A stretch of DNA of 64,000 bases from Aeromicrobium endophyticum (lineage in GTDB: Bacteria > Actinomycetota > Actinomycetes > Propionibacteriales > Nocardioidaceae), in the NCBI RefSeq assembly GCF_003586285.1, contig NZ_QUBR01000002.1, positions 620,001 to 684,000 of the forward strand, in the 5' to 3' direction. The notes beneath the pieces were generated by a model. The model did not search any database, was not told the DNA's origin, and worked only from the letters and a program-made list of their open reading frames with translations. Each line of letters opens with the position of its first letter. Position 1 is the stretch's first letter. Both the position numbers and the translations under genes were made by a program. Shown here piece after piece: positions 31,899-41,113 of this stretch.

Positions 31899-32739
31899 AG
31901 CGGCCGTTCACGTAGTCGGACGTGCGAGGGTCCTGCGGGCTGTCGAACATGGCATCAGTATCCCCGTGCTCGACGATGACGCCCGGGGTGCCCTGAGCAG
32001 CGAGGAAGAACGCGCACTGCGACGACACGCGGGCCGCCTGCTGCATGTTGTGCGTGACGATGACGATCGTGACCTCGCGGGCGAGCTCGAGCATGGTCTC
32101 CTCGATGACGCGCGTCGACGTCGGGTCGAGCGCCGAGCACGGCTCGTCCATCAGCAGCACGCGTGGCTTGATCGCCAGCGAGCGCGCGATGCAGAGGCGC
32201 TGCTGCTGTCCGCCCGAGAGACCGCCGCCGGGGGCGTCCAGGCGGTCCTTGACCTCGTTCCAGAGCCCGCCCTTGACCAGGCACGACTCGACCAGCTCAT
32301 CGCGGGCATCCTTGTCGATGCGCGTGCCGGTGAGCTTGAGCCCGGCCAGCACGTTCTCCTCGATCGACATCGCCGGGAACGGGTTCGGCTTCTGGAACAC
32401 CATGCCGATCGCGCGACGGGCATCGGTCAGCTTGCGCGACTTGTCGTAGATGTCCTCGCCGTCCAGCTCGACCGAACCCGCGAGCGAGGCCGAGGGGATC
32501 ATCTCGTGCATGCGGTTGAGGATGCGCAGGAACGTCGACTTGCCGCAGCCCGAGGGGCCGATGAGCGAGGTGACCTTGCCCGCCGGCATGGTCAGCGAGA
32601 CGCGGTCGAGCACCTTGTGGTCGCCGAACCAGGCCGAGACCTCGTTCGCGCGGATCTCGGCGAGGCCGGCCGCGGGCGTCGCGGAGGGGATGATCTGCGT
32701 CGAGCCGTCGGCGACGACGTCGTCAGTGATCGCGGTCAT
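31891..32739 (-). CDS. pstB: Phosphate ABC transporter ATP-binding protein PstB
   Basis: The 282-residue ATPase has the Walker [10 protein letters not shown], the PstB-typical [21 protein letters not shown]-terminus, signature LSGGQQQRL, Walker [14 protein letters not shown] and the H-loop [13 protein letters not shown]. It energises the PstCA channel in phosphate uptake. It is separated from pstCA by four other genes, an unusual order. ATG 32739 is the start; the preceding gene ends 106 bp upstream. Confidence 0.95.
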   Translation of the reverse strand: MTAITDDVVADGSTQIIPSATPAAGLAEIRANEVSAWFGDHKVLDRVSLTMPAGKVTSLIGPSGCGKSTFLRILNRMHEMIPSASLAGSVELDGEDIYDKSRKLTDARRAIGMVFQKPNPFPAMSIEENVLAGLKLTGTRIDKDARDELVESCLVKGGLWNEVKDRLDAPGGGLSGGQQQRLCIARSLAIKPRVLLMDEPCSALDPTSTRVIEETMLELAREVTIVIVTHNMQQAARVSSQCAFFLAAQGTPGVIVEHGDTDAMFDSPQDPRTSDYVNGRFG

Positions 32740-32845
32740 GGGATGTCCTTGTCTGGGGGTGCGGGAGGGTGCTGCTCGCGCACACAGTCGGCCCCGGGTC
32801 CGCGAGGACCCAGAGCCGACTGCTGCGTGCGGGATGGTTCACGTG

Positions 32846-34726
32846 CTACTTGACGACCTTGAGCTTGACGGTCTTGGACGAACCGCCGTTGACGTTGGCG
32901 TCACCGGCGAAGGTGGCCTTGATCTTGTAGGAGCCCTTCTTGAGCTTCTTCAGGGTGATCGTGGCCTTGCCGTTCTTGACCGTGCCCTTGCCGATCGTCT
33001 TGGAGCCGACCTTGAGGGTGACCTTGCCGTTGGCCGGCAGGGACGAGCCGGAGACCTTGACCGTGACGGTCGTCTTGAGCGACTTGCCGGCCTTGGCCTT
33101 GCTCTTGGCGAGCTTCAGCGTCGTGGCCGAGCCGGCCTTCGAGATCGACAGCGTGGCCGAGGCCGAGCTGGCGTACGCCGAGCCGTTGCCGGCGAACGAG
33201 ACCGTGACGGCCCGCGAGCCGACCGGCGTGGTGGCCGGGAGGGCGACCGATCCCGAGCCGTTGGACAGGTTGACGGTCGTCGACACGACGCCCGAGACCG
33301 AGACCGAGACCGGCGCGTTCGCGGCGGCACCCGATCCGTTGACCGTGATGGTGCGAGCGGTGCCGAAGGCACCACCCGAGGCGGAGACGGACACCGCGGA
33401 CGAGGCGAGGACCGTCGTCGTCTTCAGCTCCGACTGCGAGGGAGCGAAGTCCGCGTCCTTGGTGGGCACGAAGACCGCCGTGTAGGTGTGCGCACCGGAG
33501 GCGACGCCAGAGATCGACGCGGTGGCGAGACCACCGGCAGCGTTGGCCTGCGCGACCTGCACACCGTTCTCACGGAACGAGACCTTGCCGACAGGCTTCA
33601 GCGACGACCCCGCGGCCGAGAGCTCCGCGTTCAGGGTCACGACTCCACCGTTGGCCGCCGACGCGGAGAGGGTCGTCGTCGTGACGAGAGCACCCTCCTG
33701 CGAGGCCAGCTTGAAGTTGTTGATGTCGGCCTGCACGGGGATGCCGCACGCTCCGCCGTTGTCGGCCGAGGCGAGCTGGTCGAAGCCGGCGGCCTCGATC
33801 AGTGGACGAGCCGACGGGCTGCAGAAGAACCCGTTCTCGCGGAAGGCCGCGTCGATGGTGCTCTTCTTCGAGCCGTTCAGGTCCGCGCCACGGAACACGT
33901 TGTACAGCGCGCGCTTGGCGTTCAGGCCATCGATCGTCTTGATGCCGGTGGCCGACTTGGCGCGCCCCGTCGAGAAGGGCGCGATCGCGTTCGGGTTGCC
34001 CTGCAGCGGGGCGGCGTCGTGCTCCTGCGCGACCTTCAAGTTGCCCGCGAGGTCCACGGTCGCACCGCCGGTGTTGGCCTTGGCCAGCTGGGCGGTGAAG
34101 AACGAGCGGGTGCCCGAGCCGGTCGGCGGGATGTACGCCTCGATGGCGGCGGTGCTGGTGCCGCCCGGCACCTCGTTCCACGTCTTGTACGTGCCGTTGT
34201 AGATCTTGACGAGGTCGGCGGGTGCGATGGTCGTCGGCGCGTTGCTCGTGGTCGCGGTGACCATCTTCAGACCGTCCTGGGCGAACGGGATCTGGCGCAG
34301 GCCCGCGGTGACCTCAGCCGTACCGGCACCGATCGAGGACGACGCACGAGCGAAGTCGAAGTTGACGTTGTTCGACGTGCCGAACAGCTGCGAGCGGCCA
34401 CCTCCGGAGTTGGCCGGACGCGCGAGCGACGATCCGTCGCGCAGGGTCAGGGTGTCGGGCTGCGGCGTCGCGGCGTACGAGGCGATACGTCCGCTCGTCC
34501 TGCCGGCGTTGAATCCCGGGATGCCGTCGTGACCCTTCGACAGGTAGTCCAGGACGACCTCGGAGGTGTCCGAGCCCGATCCCACCAGGTCGGAGGTGTT
34601 GGGGGTGTACCCCGTGGGGTCGAACGGCGACGTGGCGGCGCTGGCAGGTGCTGCCAGTCCCACGGCGAGGGCGGAGCCGGCGACCAAGGTGCCGGCAACA
34701 GCCAGGGAGACTCGCTGACGAATCAT
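32846..34726 (-). CDS. Exported PstS-like phosphate-binding protein with Ig-like repeats
   Basis: The 626-residue protein has a Sec signal (cleavage after residue ~30, APASA), a PBP/PstS-like domain to about residue 350 (DLVGSGSDTSEVVLDYL, NVNFDFARASSS, PPTGSGTRSFFTAQLAK), and three C-terminal immunoglobulin-like repeats of the Big_3_5 type. The last is lysine-rich (KLKKGSYKIKATFAGDANVN). There is no lipobox or C-terminal anchor, so it is secreted or wall-associated. AAGGA precedes the ATG at 34726. The gene sits in the pst locus, 138 bp after the sortase-like gene. Phosphate binding is inferred from domain and context. Confidence 0.85.
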   Translation of the reverse strand: MIRQRVSLAVAGTLVAGSALAVGLAAPASAATSPFDPTGYTPNTSDLVGSGSDTSEVVLDYLSKGHDGIPGFNAGRTSGRIASYAATPQPDTLTLRDGSSLARPANSGGGRSQLFGTSNNVNFDFARASSSIGAGTAEVTAGLRQIPFAQDGLKMVTATTSNAPTTIAPADLVKIYNGTYKTWNEVPGGTSTAAIEAYIPPTGSGTRSFFTAQLAKANTGGATVDLAGNLKVAQEHDAAPLQGNPNAIAPFSTGRAKSATGIKTIDGLNAKRALYNVFRGADLNGSKKSTIDAAFRENGFFCSPSARPLIEAAGFDQLASADNGGACGIPVQADINNFKLASQEGALVTTTTLSASAANGGVVTLNAELSAAGSSLKPVGKVSFRENGVQVAQANAAGGLATASISGVASGAHTYTAVFVPTKDADFAPSQSELKTTTVLASSAVSVSASGGAFGTARTITVNGSGAAANAPVSVSVSGVVSTTVNLSNGSGSVALPATTPVGSRAVTVSFAGNGSAYASSASATLSISKAGSATTLKLAKSKAKAGKSLKTTVTVKVSGSSLPANGKVTLKVGSKTIGKGTVKNGKATITLKKLKKGSYKIKATFAGDANVNGGSSKTVKLKVVK

Positions 34727-34864
34727 TCCGGTGTGTCCTTTTCTCATGCGTATCGGGCAGCCGAAGTGCTGTCCCACGAGCACGTTAGGCGTGTCTGGAC
34801 GGGCCCCGTGGCGTTTGAGATGAACGCCGGATGTCCATTGGCAGGCCACTCGGATTTCCTGGGA

Positions 34865-35782
34865 TCACAGGAGATTCGGGAGCAGGTACGTCGTCAGGTC
34901 TGCGCTCATCCAGGCGAGTGCGACGACGATGGGAGCACCGACCAGCCACGTGCGCGCCATCCCGAAGCGACGGCGCGCCACCAGCACCCCGACCGTCACG
35001 AGGGCCAGTGCCCCGAGGCTCAGTGCGAGGGCCGGCATCACACTCCGGTCGGCCGCCATCGCCGTCTCCGAGGGGGCGATCGCGTTGAGCCGGCCGGGCG
35101 GTGCCACGAAGGTGTCGCCGGTCGAGGTCGCATCGATGTAGACGACGTCGCCGGGGCTGAGGGCGGACGAGCCGTCCGACGTCACGAGCGTGATCCGCGA
35201 CGCCGTGCCGCTCGGAGCCGGCGGCATCGGATCGCCCGCCCGGCGGACCGAGCCCAGGGTGTACGTCGCGGTGCCCTGTCCCGTGACGACCGTCATCTTC
35301 GCGCCCGCGCCCGATGACAGGATCGGCGCGAACGGGCGGCCGAAGGTGCTCGACCGTCCGTACACCAGCGAGACCCCGGCCTGACCGGGGAGCACGGTGT
35401 CCCGACGGTGACCGGGACCGTTCAGCAACGTGCCGGCGGACGTGCCCTCCGTGACGACCTGCTCCCAGCCCAGCGAGGGAATGCTCATGACCGCGACCGG
35501 TGCTCCCGGAGCGATGATGCCGCCCACGGGCGCCGTCGCGGCTGCCAGCTGCTCCCTGAACTGGTCGTACAGGCGGTCCTGGGCGCGACCCTGCTCGATG
35601 CCGCCGAGCAGCATCAGCTGCGCGAGGAACCAGGCGACGACGACGGCCAGGACCGTCAGCGAGGTGCTGACGATCGAGACCGTCTCGGACACCGGCGCTG
35701 CCGTCGGCGGCGCTGACGTGACCAGCGGCCACATCCGGGCGGGACGCGAGAAGCGGCGGCGTCCGCCGAGCACGGCGGTCAT
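34865..35782 (-). CDS. Sortase-fold membrane protein lacking catalytic His and Cys
   Basis: The 305-residue protein has one N-terminal membrane segment (residues 37-59), a class E/F-like sortase domain, and two C-terminal membrane segments. The sortase landmarks align (NGPGHRRDTVLPGQAG, STFGRPF, SRITLVT), but the AGHR catalytic histidine position reads YGRS (Arg143) and the TLTTC cysteine position reads LVTSD (Ser202). It should therefore be inactive as a transpeptidase. The gene overlaps the stop of the 854-residue protein gene (ATGA) and has GGAGGAGG upstream. A structural or assembly role with the exported Pst proteins is inference. Confidence 0.8.
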   Translation of the reverse strand: MTAVLGGRRRFSRPARMWPLVTSAPPTAAPVSETVSIVSTSLTVLAVVVAWFLAQLMLLGGIEQGRAQDRLYDQFREQLAAATAPVGGIIAPGAPVAVMSIPSLGWEQVVTEGTSAGTLLNGPGHRRDTVLPGQAGVSLVYGRSSTFGRPFAPILSSGAGAKMTVVTGQGTATYTLGSVRRAGDPMPPAPSGTASRITLVTSDGSSALSPGDVVYIDATSTGDTFVAPPGRLNAIAPSETAMAADRSVMPALALSLGALALVTVGVLVARRRFGMARTWLVGAPIVVALAWMSADLTTYLLPNLL

Positions 35783-38343
35783 CGGCGCCTCCTCCACTCC
35801 GCGACCAGACGGGTGCCGGGGCCGCCGAGGCCGGCGAGCAGCAGCAGGGCGACCAGCACCGGGAGCAACGACTGGGCCGGCCCGGAGGTGTTCGAGGCTG
35901 TCGCGACGACGTCGGTCGTCACGGCGGCCGTCGGCGTGGCCGCGGCCGGTGCCGGGGCTGCGGCCGCGGGCGGGACGTCAGCACTTCCTGCAGGTGCCGC
36001 TGCGGCCGGGGCCGCCTTGGTGGGCGCCGCCTTGGTGGGCTTCGCCGCAGGCTCCTTCTGTGCCTCGACCAGCTTGGCGACCTTCTGCGCCTGGGCGTAC
36101 AGGGCCGCGGTCGGTCCTGACTTCCGGATCGGCACGTAGCCAGCGGGCAGCTTGCCGTTGCCCGAGCCCTGGACCTGGCCCTCGGAGGTGGAGATCCGGA
36201 TGAACGAGGCGACCTTCTTGGCCTCGGCCCTGTCGAGGCCCCTCGTCTTGGCCGCCGTGTAGACGACCATCGTGCCGGGGTACGCGGACGCCTTCTTGGC
36301 CAGGCGGGCCTGGCTCAGGTCGAAGGCCTTGCTGGTGCCCTGCTGCTTGGCCATGCTTGCTGCGGCACTCAGGCTCGCATCGGTCGGGGCGACGAACGTC
36401 CGCCCCTCGGGCGAGTCGAACGCAGCGTTCGGGCTGACGCTCGAGGCGGTCTGCAGCGCGGCGGTGCGCAGGCCGAACCGCGCAGCGTCACCCAGGCTCA
36501 CGACGCCGAGCATGAACCGAGAGCCCACGCCCTGACGGTCGACGCGCCCGGTCTTGTAGGGATCGGACGGCGACGAGCGCTCGCACCTCGTCTGGACGTT
36601 GGGCCATCCGTCGAGCACAGCCTCGGCGACCTTCCGGAACGTCGTGACGGGGGCGGCGAGCTGGCTGAAGTACGGGCCGGGGTTCTGCTGACGGCACTCG
36701 TCGTTGGTCGTCGGCACATAGCTGTCGAGCAGCGGGAACTCGGCCGTGGGCAGCTTGATCTTGCGGTAGCTGGGGTTGACCACCATGCCCCACGGGTCGG
36801 CAGCACCGTTGACGAATGCCATCGCCTCCTTGTCATGGGCGATGTAGTCGGTGAGGCTCGAGATCACGTCGGACGACTCCGAGAGCGAGAGCAGCGCTGC
36901 TCCAGCCTCGCGGGACCCGGTGTCGAGCCCGGGGTTCAGCGCCCGGAAGTCGGGATCGTTGTTGATCGACAGCGGGTTGGCGGCCATCCCGGGATGACCA
37001 CGGCCCAGGTCGGAGCCGAGGTACGACTGGGTCAGCAGCTTGGCGACGAGCCGTGGCGTCAGACGCAGCTCTTGGCGCTCTCCGGCGTTGTCTGGCTCGT
37101 CGACGATGTACGAGATCGCGAAGCCGGTCACCGCGGTCGGTGCGTAGCCGAACTTCTCGGTCGTCTCCTTCTCCCGCGTCCCGGACACGAAGGCCGCTGT
37201 CGCCTGGCCGTTCTCGACCAGGGCGAACGCCGGGTCGTCACCCAGCCTGTTGAGCTGGAACTTGAACCGGTCCTTGCGCAGGCAGTAGGCCGGCGACCAC
37301 TGCAGGGCGGCCTGGCTCATGAGCTCCGAACCGTAGAAGGCCGTGGGTGCCCGGGAGTCGAGGACGTCGCACGCGTCGGGTGGCAGGCCGAACGTGAGCG
37401 GCACCGTGATGCGGTTGCGCCAGTTCGACTCGCTCCACCAGTACAGCGGCGACACCGCGGCGTCGACGCCCTCGTTGGCGAAGTTGTTCGACCCGGTGCG
37501 GAAGCTGCCGGTCGCCTCGCACGGGTCCGCGGCCGGGGTGTCGGCACAGCTCAGACCCATGATCGGGATGACGACGATCGAGCACGGGGTCGAGCTGCTG
37601 CAACCGAGCGACTCGTTCTCGGTCGCCGACCGCACCTCGAAGTTGGCCTCGCCCTTGCCGTCCGCGTTCGTGAAGCTGGCGACCTCGGCCGGGGGGAAGG
37701 AAGCACCGACGGCCGCCTCGGGGGGCATCGTGGAGCCGCTGCACGCAGCGAACGTCTTGCCGCTGGCGGCCACGAACGGCGTGGCGTGCGTCCAGAACTC
37801 GGGGTCGACGTCGCACCCGGCGGTCGGGTCGACACCGGACACCTGCTCGCGGTCGGTCTCCGACGCGTAGGCGTCGTGCCGCCAGACCGCGTTGCGCTGC
37901 ACGGCGGACTGCGAGCGCTGCTGCACCGTCGAGGTCCAGCACGTCTTCGGACTCAGCCGCTGCGCCTCCGGCAGGCTCTGGTCGTCCTGACCGCGGCACT
38001 GCAGGATCACGACGGGGTACTCCTGCGACATGCCCTTCTCGCCGGCCGGGTTGGCTGCGCGGCCCGCGCTGGGTCGAGCGCCCGACCAGTCGATCTTGAC
38101 CCGCTCGCGACCGCGCAGGTTGAGCGTGTGGTCCACGTTGACCGTCACGTCGCGCGAGTCGACGAGCTCGGTCTGGTCCCCGTCGACGAACTCGCGCGTC
38201 ACCGTCTTGGTCTTGCTGAAGGCGCCGACCTCGTCGGTCGGCGCGGCCGAGGCACGACTGTCGCCGGTGGCGACCATGACCGCGATCAGGGTCAGGCCGA
38301 GCAGCAGCGAGACGAGCTCGCGTGGACGGATGATGGCGCTCAT
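35779..38343 (-). CDS. Large exported membrane-anchored protein of unknown function in pst operon
   Basis: The 854-residue protein has a Sec signal peptide (cleavage near residue 33, SRASA), a large extracellular region, an Ala/Pro/Lys-rich linker (about 755-820, with KAAPTKAAPAAAAPAG) and a C-terminal membrane helix followed by EWRRRR. Several cysteines occur in pairs, suggesting disulfides. The segments RFKFQLNRLGDDPAFALVEN and NDPDFRALNPGLD resemble parts of PstS-type binding domains, so a diverged, duplicated PBP fold is possible. It overlaps pstS at its start and the sortase-like gene at its end (both ATGA). No LPXTG motif is seen. Confidence 0.8.
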   Translation of the reverse strand: MSAIIRPRELVSLLLGLTLIAVMVATGDSRASAAPTDEVGAFSKTKTVTREFVDGDQTELVDSRDVTVNVDHTLNLRGRERVKIDWSGARPSAGRAANPAGEKGMSQEYPVVILQCRGQDDQSLPEAQRLSPKTCWTSTVQQRSQSAVQRNAVWRHDAYASETDREQVSGVDPTAGCDVDPEFWTHATPFVAASGKTFAACSGSTMPPEAAVGASFPPAEVASFTNADGKGEANFEVRSATENESLGCSSSTPCSIVVIPIMGLSCADTPAADPCEATGSFRTGSNNFANEGVDAAVSPLYWWSESNWRNRITVPLTFGLPPDACDVLDSRAPTAFYGSELMSQAALQWSPAYCLRKDRFKFQLNRLGDDPAFALVENGQATAAFVSGTREKETTEKFGYAPTAVTGFAISYIVDEPDNAGERQELRLTPRLVAKLLTQSYLGSDLGRGHPGMAANPLSINNDPDFRALNPGLDTGSREAGAALLSLSESSDVISSLTDYIAHDKEAMAFVNGAADPWGMVVNPSYRKIKLPTAEFPLLDSYVPTTNDECRQQNPGPYFSQLAAPVTTFRKVAEAVLDGWPNVQTRCERSSPSDPYKTGRVDRQGVGSRFMLGVVSLGDAARFGLRTAALQTASSVSPNAAFDSPEGRTFVAPTDASLSAAASMAKQQGTSKAFDLSQARLAKKASAYPGTMVVYTAAKTRGLDRAEAKKVASFIRISTSEGQVQGSGNGKLPAGYVPIRKSGPTAALYAQAQKVAKLVEAQKEPAAKPTKAAPTKAAPAAAAPAGSADVPPAAAAPAPAAATPTAAVTTDVVATASNTSGPAQSLLPVLVALLLLAGLGGPGTRLVAEWRRRR

Positions 38344-39977
38344 GACCAGGCTCCCTGCCTGCGTCGCGCACGACGCTTGAAGTAGACCGCGCCCACACCG
38401 GGCGCGAGGATGATCGCCAGCAGCTCGAGGGCCGCCAGCGCACCGAACACCTTGGTGTCGCCGGCACGTCCTGCGACCAGCTCGGTCGGCACCGCGACCG
38501 CGGCCTGGCTCGTGTCGGTGGTGTCGGCAGTGGTCGGGGCCGCCACCCCGGTCTCCGGGTCGACGGCAGCCGGAGCCGCGCCGGACGGCGCCGACGCGAC
38601 GGGCGCGGCCGTGCCGTCGGTCGGCTTGCCGTTCTTGGCCGCCTCGGGCGTCGTGGGCGCCTTGCCCGTCTCGAGCCCGCACGGTCCCGCCCCGACCTTG
38701 TCGCAGGCCGGCGGTTGGGGTGCGATCTCGGCGAGCTTGTTCTTCGACAGGTCGCCCGCCACGAACGTGGGGTTGTTGCACTTGGTGACGTCGCGGTCCT
38801 TGAAGTCGACCGCAGGATCGGCGACGGACAGCTTCTTGAGCTGGTCGAAGCCGGCCTGCACCAGGTTGAGCGGCAGCGGCGAGTAGCCGTACGGTCCGGC
38901 CTTGCTCTGCCCCTGGCACAGCGAGTAGAACATGAAGTCGGTGAGCGTCTGGCGCTTCGACGTCGTCATGCGCTGGTCCTTCGCGCCGGTCGGCAGCAGC
39001 ATGTACGAGTACGACGACAACGGGTAGGCCCGCGGGTCAGTCGACGTGTAGACGCCGTCCAGGATCGAGGTCAGGTAGGCCTGCGAGCTCGCATCGGTGT
39101 TGATCTGGGCCTTCGTGAGGGCCACCGCCACGTTGTACTGCGTCGGCTCGACGAAGTAGCCGGCCTTGTTCAGCACCTTGACGACCGGGTACTTCTTGTT
39201 GACGGGGTAGGAGTACTCGACGTAGCCGATCGAGCCGTTGCCCTGCTTGCTCGAGATCGTGTTCATGACCTGGTCGGAGCCAGCCGCGCTGATCGTCTTC
39301 GTGCCCGGCTTCTTGGGGTAGTAGGACGTCAGGCCGGACTTGCCGAAGTACGGCTGCCAGATGCTCGGGAACTGCTTGTCGAGCCAGGCCGTGAACTGGG
39401 CCGTCGTGCCCGATCCGTCCGATCGTACGACCGGCACGATCGTCAGGCTCGGCAGCTTGCGACCGTTGTTGTCCTTCGTGATCGCGGGGTCGTTCCAGTT
39501 GGTGATCTGGTTGGTGAAGATCTTGGCGATCGTGTCGCCCGAGAGCCGCAGGTCCTTGACGGGCTTGCCGCCGACCAGCACCTGGTAGGTGAACGCCGTG
39601 CCTCCCGCGACGATCGGCATGTAGGCGAACTCGCGGCCTCCGGCGGTGTCGACCGCGCCGTACTCGTCCTTGCCCTGGTACGGGATCTCGGTGATGCCGA
39701 AGTCGGTGACGTTCGACGCGAAGTCCTTGCGACCCTGCGACGAGCCGGCGCCGTTGTAGGTGATCTTCATGCCGTTGGCGTCGACGTCGGCGATCCACTG
39801 CGACACGATGCCCTGCGACCACGTGGAGCCCGAGCCCTCGATCTGGGTGTAGGCGGCCTGGGCCGGGTTGGCCGTCACGATCATGAGCGAGGACGCCAGC
39901 AGGGCCACGAGCCCGGCCAAGGCCGCTCTCGCGCGCCGGGAGGAGCTGCGGTCCGGGATGTTCAGGTGGGTGTTCAA
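38340..39977 (-). CDS. pstS: Phosphate-binding protein PstS with C-terminal membrane anchor
   Basis: The 545-residue protein has a Sec signal (cleavage near residue 42, NPAQAA), and a PstS-type binding domain (IEGSGSTWSQGIVSQWIADV, TYNGAGSSQGRKDFASNV, VVRSDGSGTTAQFTAWL, GNGSIGYVEYSY). It then has a long Pro/Ala/Thr-rich linker and a C-terminal membrane helix with FKRRARRR. Typical PstS is a lipoprotein of about 370 residues; here a lipobox is absent and the C-terminal helix is the anchor. The start is TTG 39977, overlapping the pstA stop, with AAAGGGA upstream. Confidence 0.9.
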   Translation of the reverse strand: MNTHLNIPDRSSSRRARAALAGLVALLASSLMIVTANPAQAAYTQIEGSGSTWSQGIVSQWIADVDANGMKITYNGAGSSQGRKDFASNVTDFGITEIPYQGKDEYGAVDTAGGREFAYMPIVAGGTAFTYQVLVGGKPVKDLRLSGDTIAKIFTNQITNWNDPAITKDNNGRKLPSLTIVPVVRSDGSGTTAQFTAWLDKQFPSIWQPYFGKSGLTSYYPKKPGTKTISAAGSDQVMNTISSKQGNGSIGYVEYSYPVNKKYPVVKVLNKAGYFVEPTQYNVAVALTKAQINTDASSQAYLTSILDGVYTSTDPRAYPLSSYSYMLLPTGAKDQRMTTSKRQTLTDFMFYSLCQGQSKAGPYGYSPLPLNLVQAGFDQLKKLSVADPAVDFKDRDVTKCNNPTFVAGDLSKNKLAEIAPQPPACDKVGAGPCGLETGKAPTTPEAAKNGKPTDGTAAPVASAPSGAAPAAVDPETGVAAPTTADTTDTSQAAVAVPTELVAGRAGDTKVFGALAALELLAIILAPGVGAVYFKRRARRRQGAWS

Positions 39978-41113
39978 CGGGATCCCTTTCGGGGGCGGGC
40001 GAGCAGGCGAGCGGTGACGAACAGGACGAGGACGACGGCGAGCAGGATCGCTGCGGCGCCGTAGGCGCGCTCGATGTAGATCGGCTCGCCGCTGCGGACG
40101 GTGGAGAAGATGAACAGCGGCAGCGAGTTCATGACCCCGTCGGTGGGATTGGTGACCATGAAGGACGCGGCACCCGAGGTCAGCAGCACCGGGGACGTCT
40201 CGCCGATGCCTCGCGCGACACCGAGGATGACGGCGGTCGCCAGGCCCGGCCGCGCCGTGGGCAGCACGATGTGCCAGACGGTCCTCCACCGGGATGCTCC
40301 GAGCGCGAGGCTGGCCTCTCGCAGGCTGCCGGGCACGACGCGCAGGACCACGTCGGAGGCGCGCGCGATGATCGGCAGCATCATGACGCCGAGCGCCATC
40401 GCGGCGGCCAGGCCCGAGCGCGGTACCCCGAGTCCCACGATCAACGTCGTGTAGATGAACAGGCCCGCCACGATCGACGGCAGCGCCGTCATGGCCTCGA
40501 CGATCGTGCGGACGACGCGGGCGAAGCGCCCGCCGATCTCGGTCATGTAGATCGCGGTGCCGATGCCCAGCGGGATCGCCACGAGGATCGCGAGGCCGAC
40601 CTCGATGAGCGAGCCGACGATCGCGTGGGCGATGCCTCCCTTGCTCAGCGCGTCGCGGGGGCCGACCCCGCGCATGTCGTCGAAGAAGGTGTTGAGGTGC
40701 AGCAGCGGCTTGTAGCCCTTGACGAAGATGAACAGCACCGTCGAGACCAGCGCGAGGCCCACGAGCGCGGCCGCGAGCGTGATGACCGTCGTGACGATCC
40801 GGTCGACGACCTCGGGCCAGCCGGCGTCGATCGCGGTGATCACGGCCAGCAGCACGACGCCCACCACGACCGTCACGGCGACGAACACCAGCACGCCGTC
40901 CCACGGCATGATCCGGTCGCACACCAGCCACGACAGCGCGAGCGCCGCGACCCAGCAGCCGATCAGCTCGAACCGCTGCTCGGCGGTCGACCGGCTGAGG
41001 GACCGCCGGGCGTGCGCCGGGACCGAGTCGGTCGACGACGGCTCCGTGCGCAGCGACGTCCGCAACACCGGTGCGGTCACCGGGACGGGGCGAGGGTCGA
41101 GGTCGATGCTCAT
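39974..41113 (-). CDS. pstA: Phosphate ABC transporter permease PstA
   Basis: The 379-residue membrane protein has a ~70-residue cytoplasmic N-terminal extension and about eight hydrophobic segments. The permease domain shows IPLGIGTAIYMTEIGGRFAR and the EAA-type loop VVPGSLREASLALGASRWRT. It forms the phosphate channel with PstC. It overlaps pstC (ATGA) and pstS (TTGA), so translation is coupled across pstC-pstA-pstS. Confidence 0.95.
   Translation of the reverse strand: MSIDLDPRPVPVTAPVLRTSLRTEPSSTDSVPAHARRSLSRSTAEQRFELIGCWVAALALSWLVCDRIMPWDGVLVFVAVTVVVGVVLLAVITAIDAGWPEVVDRIVTTVITLAAALVGLALVSTVLFIFVKGYKPLLHLNTFFDDMRGVGPRDALSKGGIAHAIVGSLIEVGLAILVAIPLGIGTAIYMTEIGGRFARVVRTIVEAMTALPSIVAGLFIYTTLIVGLGVPRSGLAAAMALGVMMLPIIARASDVVLRVVPGSLREASLALGASRWRTVWHIVLPTARPGLATAVILGVARGIGETSPVLLTSGAASFMVTNPTDGVMNSLPLFIFSTVRSGEPIYIERAYGAAAILLAVVLVLFVTARLLARPRKGSR

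Noticed and set aside
34804..34825. Second PHO box upstream of the PstS-Ig gene
   Set aside because: Only one unit (GTTCATCTCAA) is present; the adjacent 11 bases do not match the repeat.
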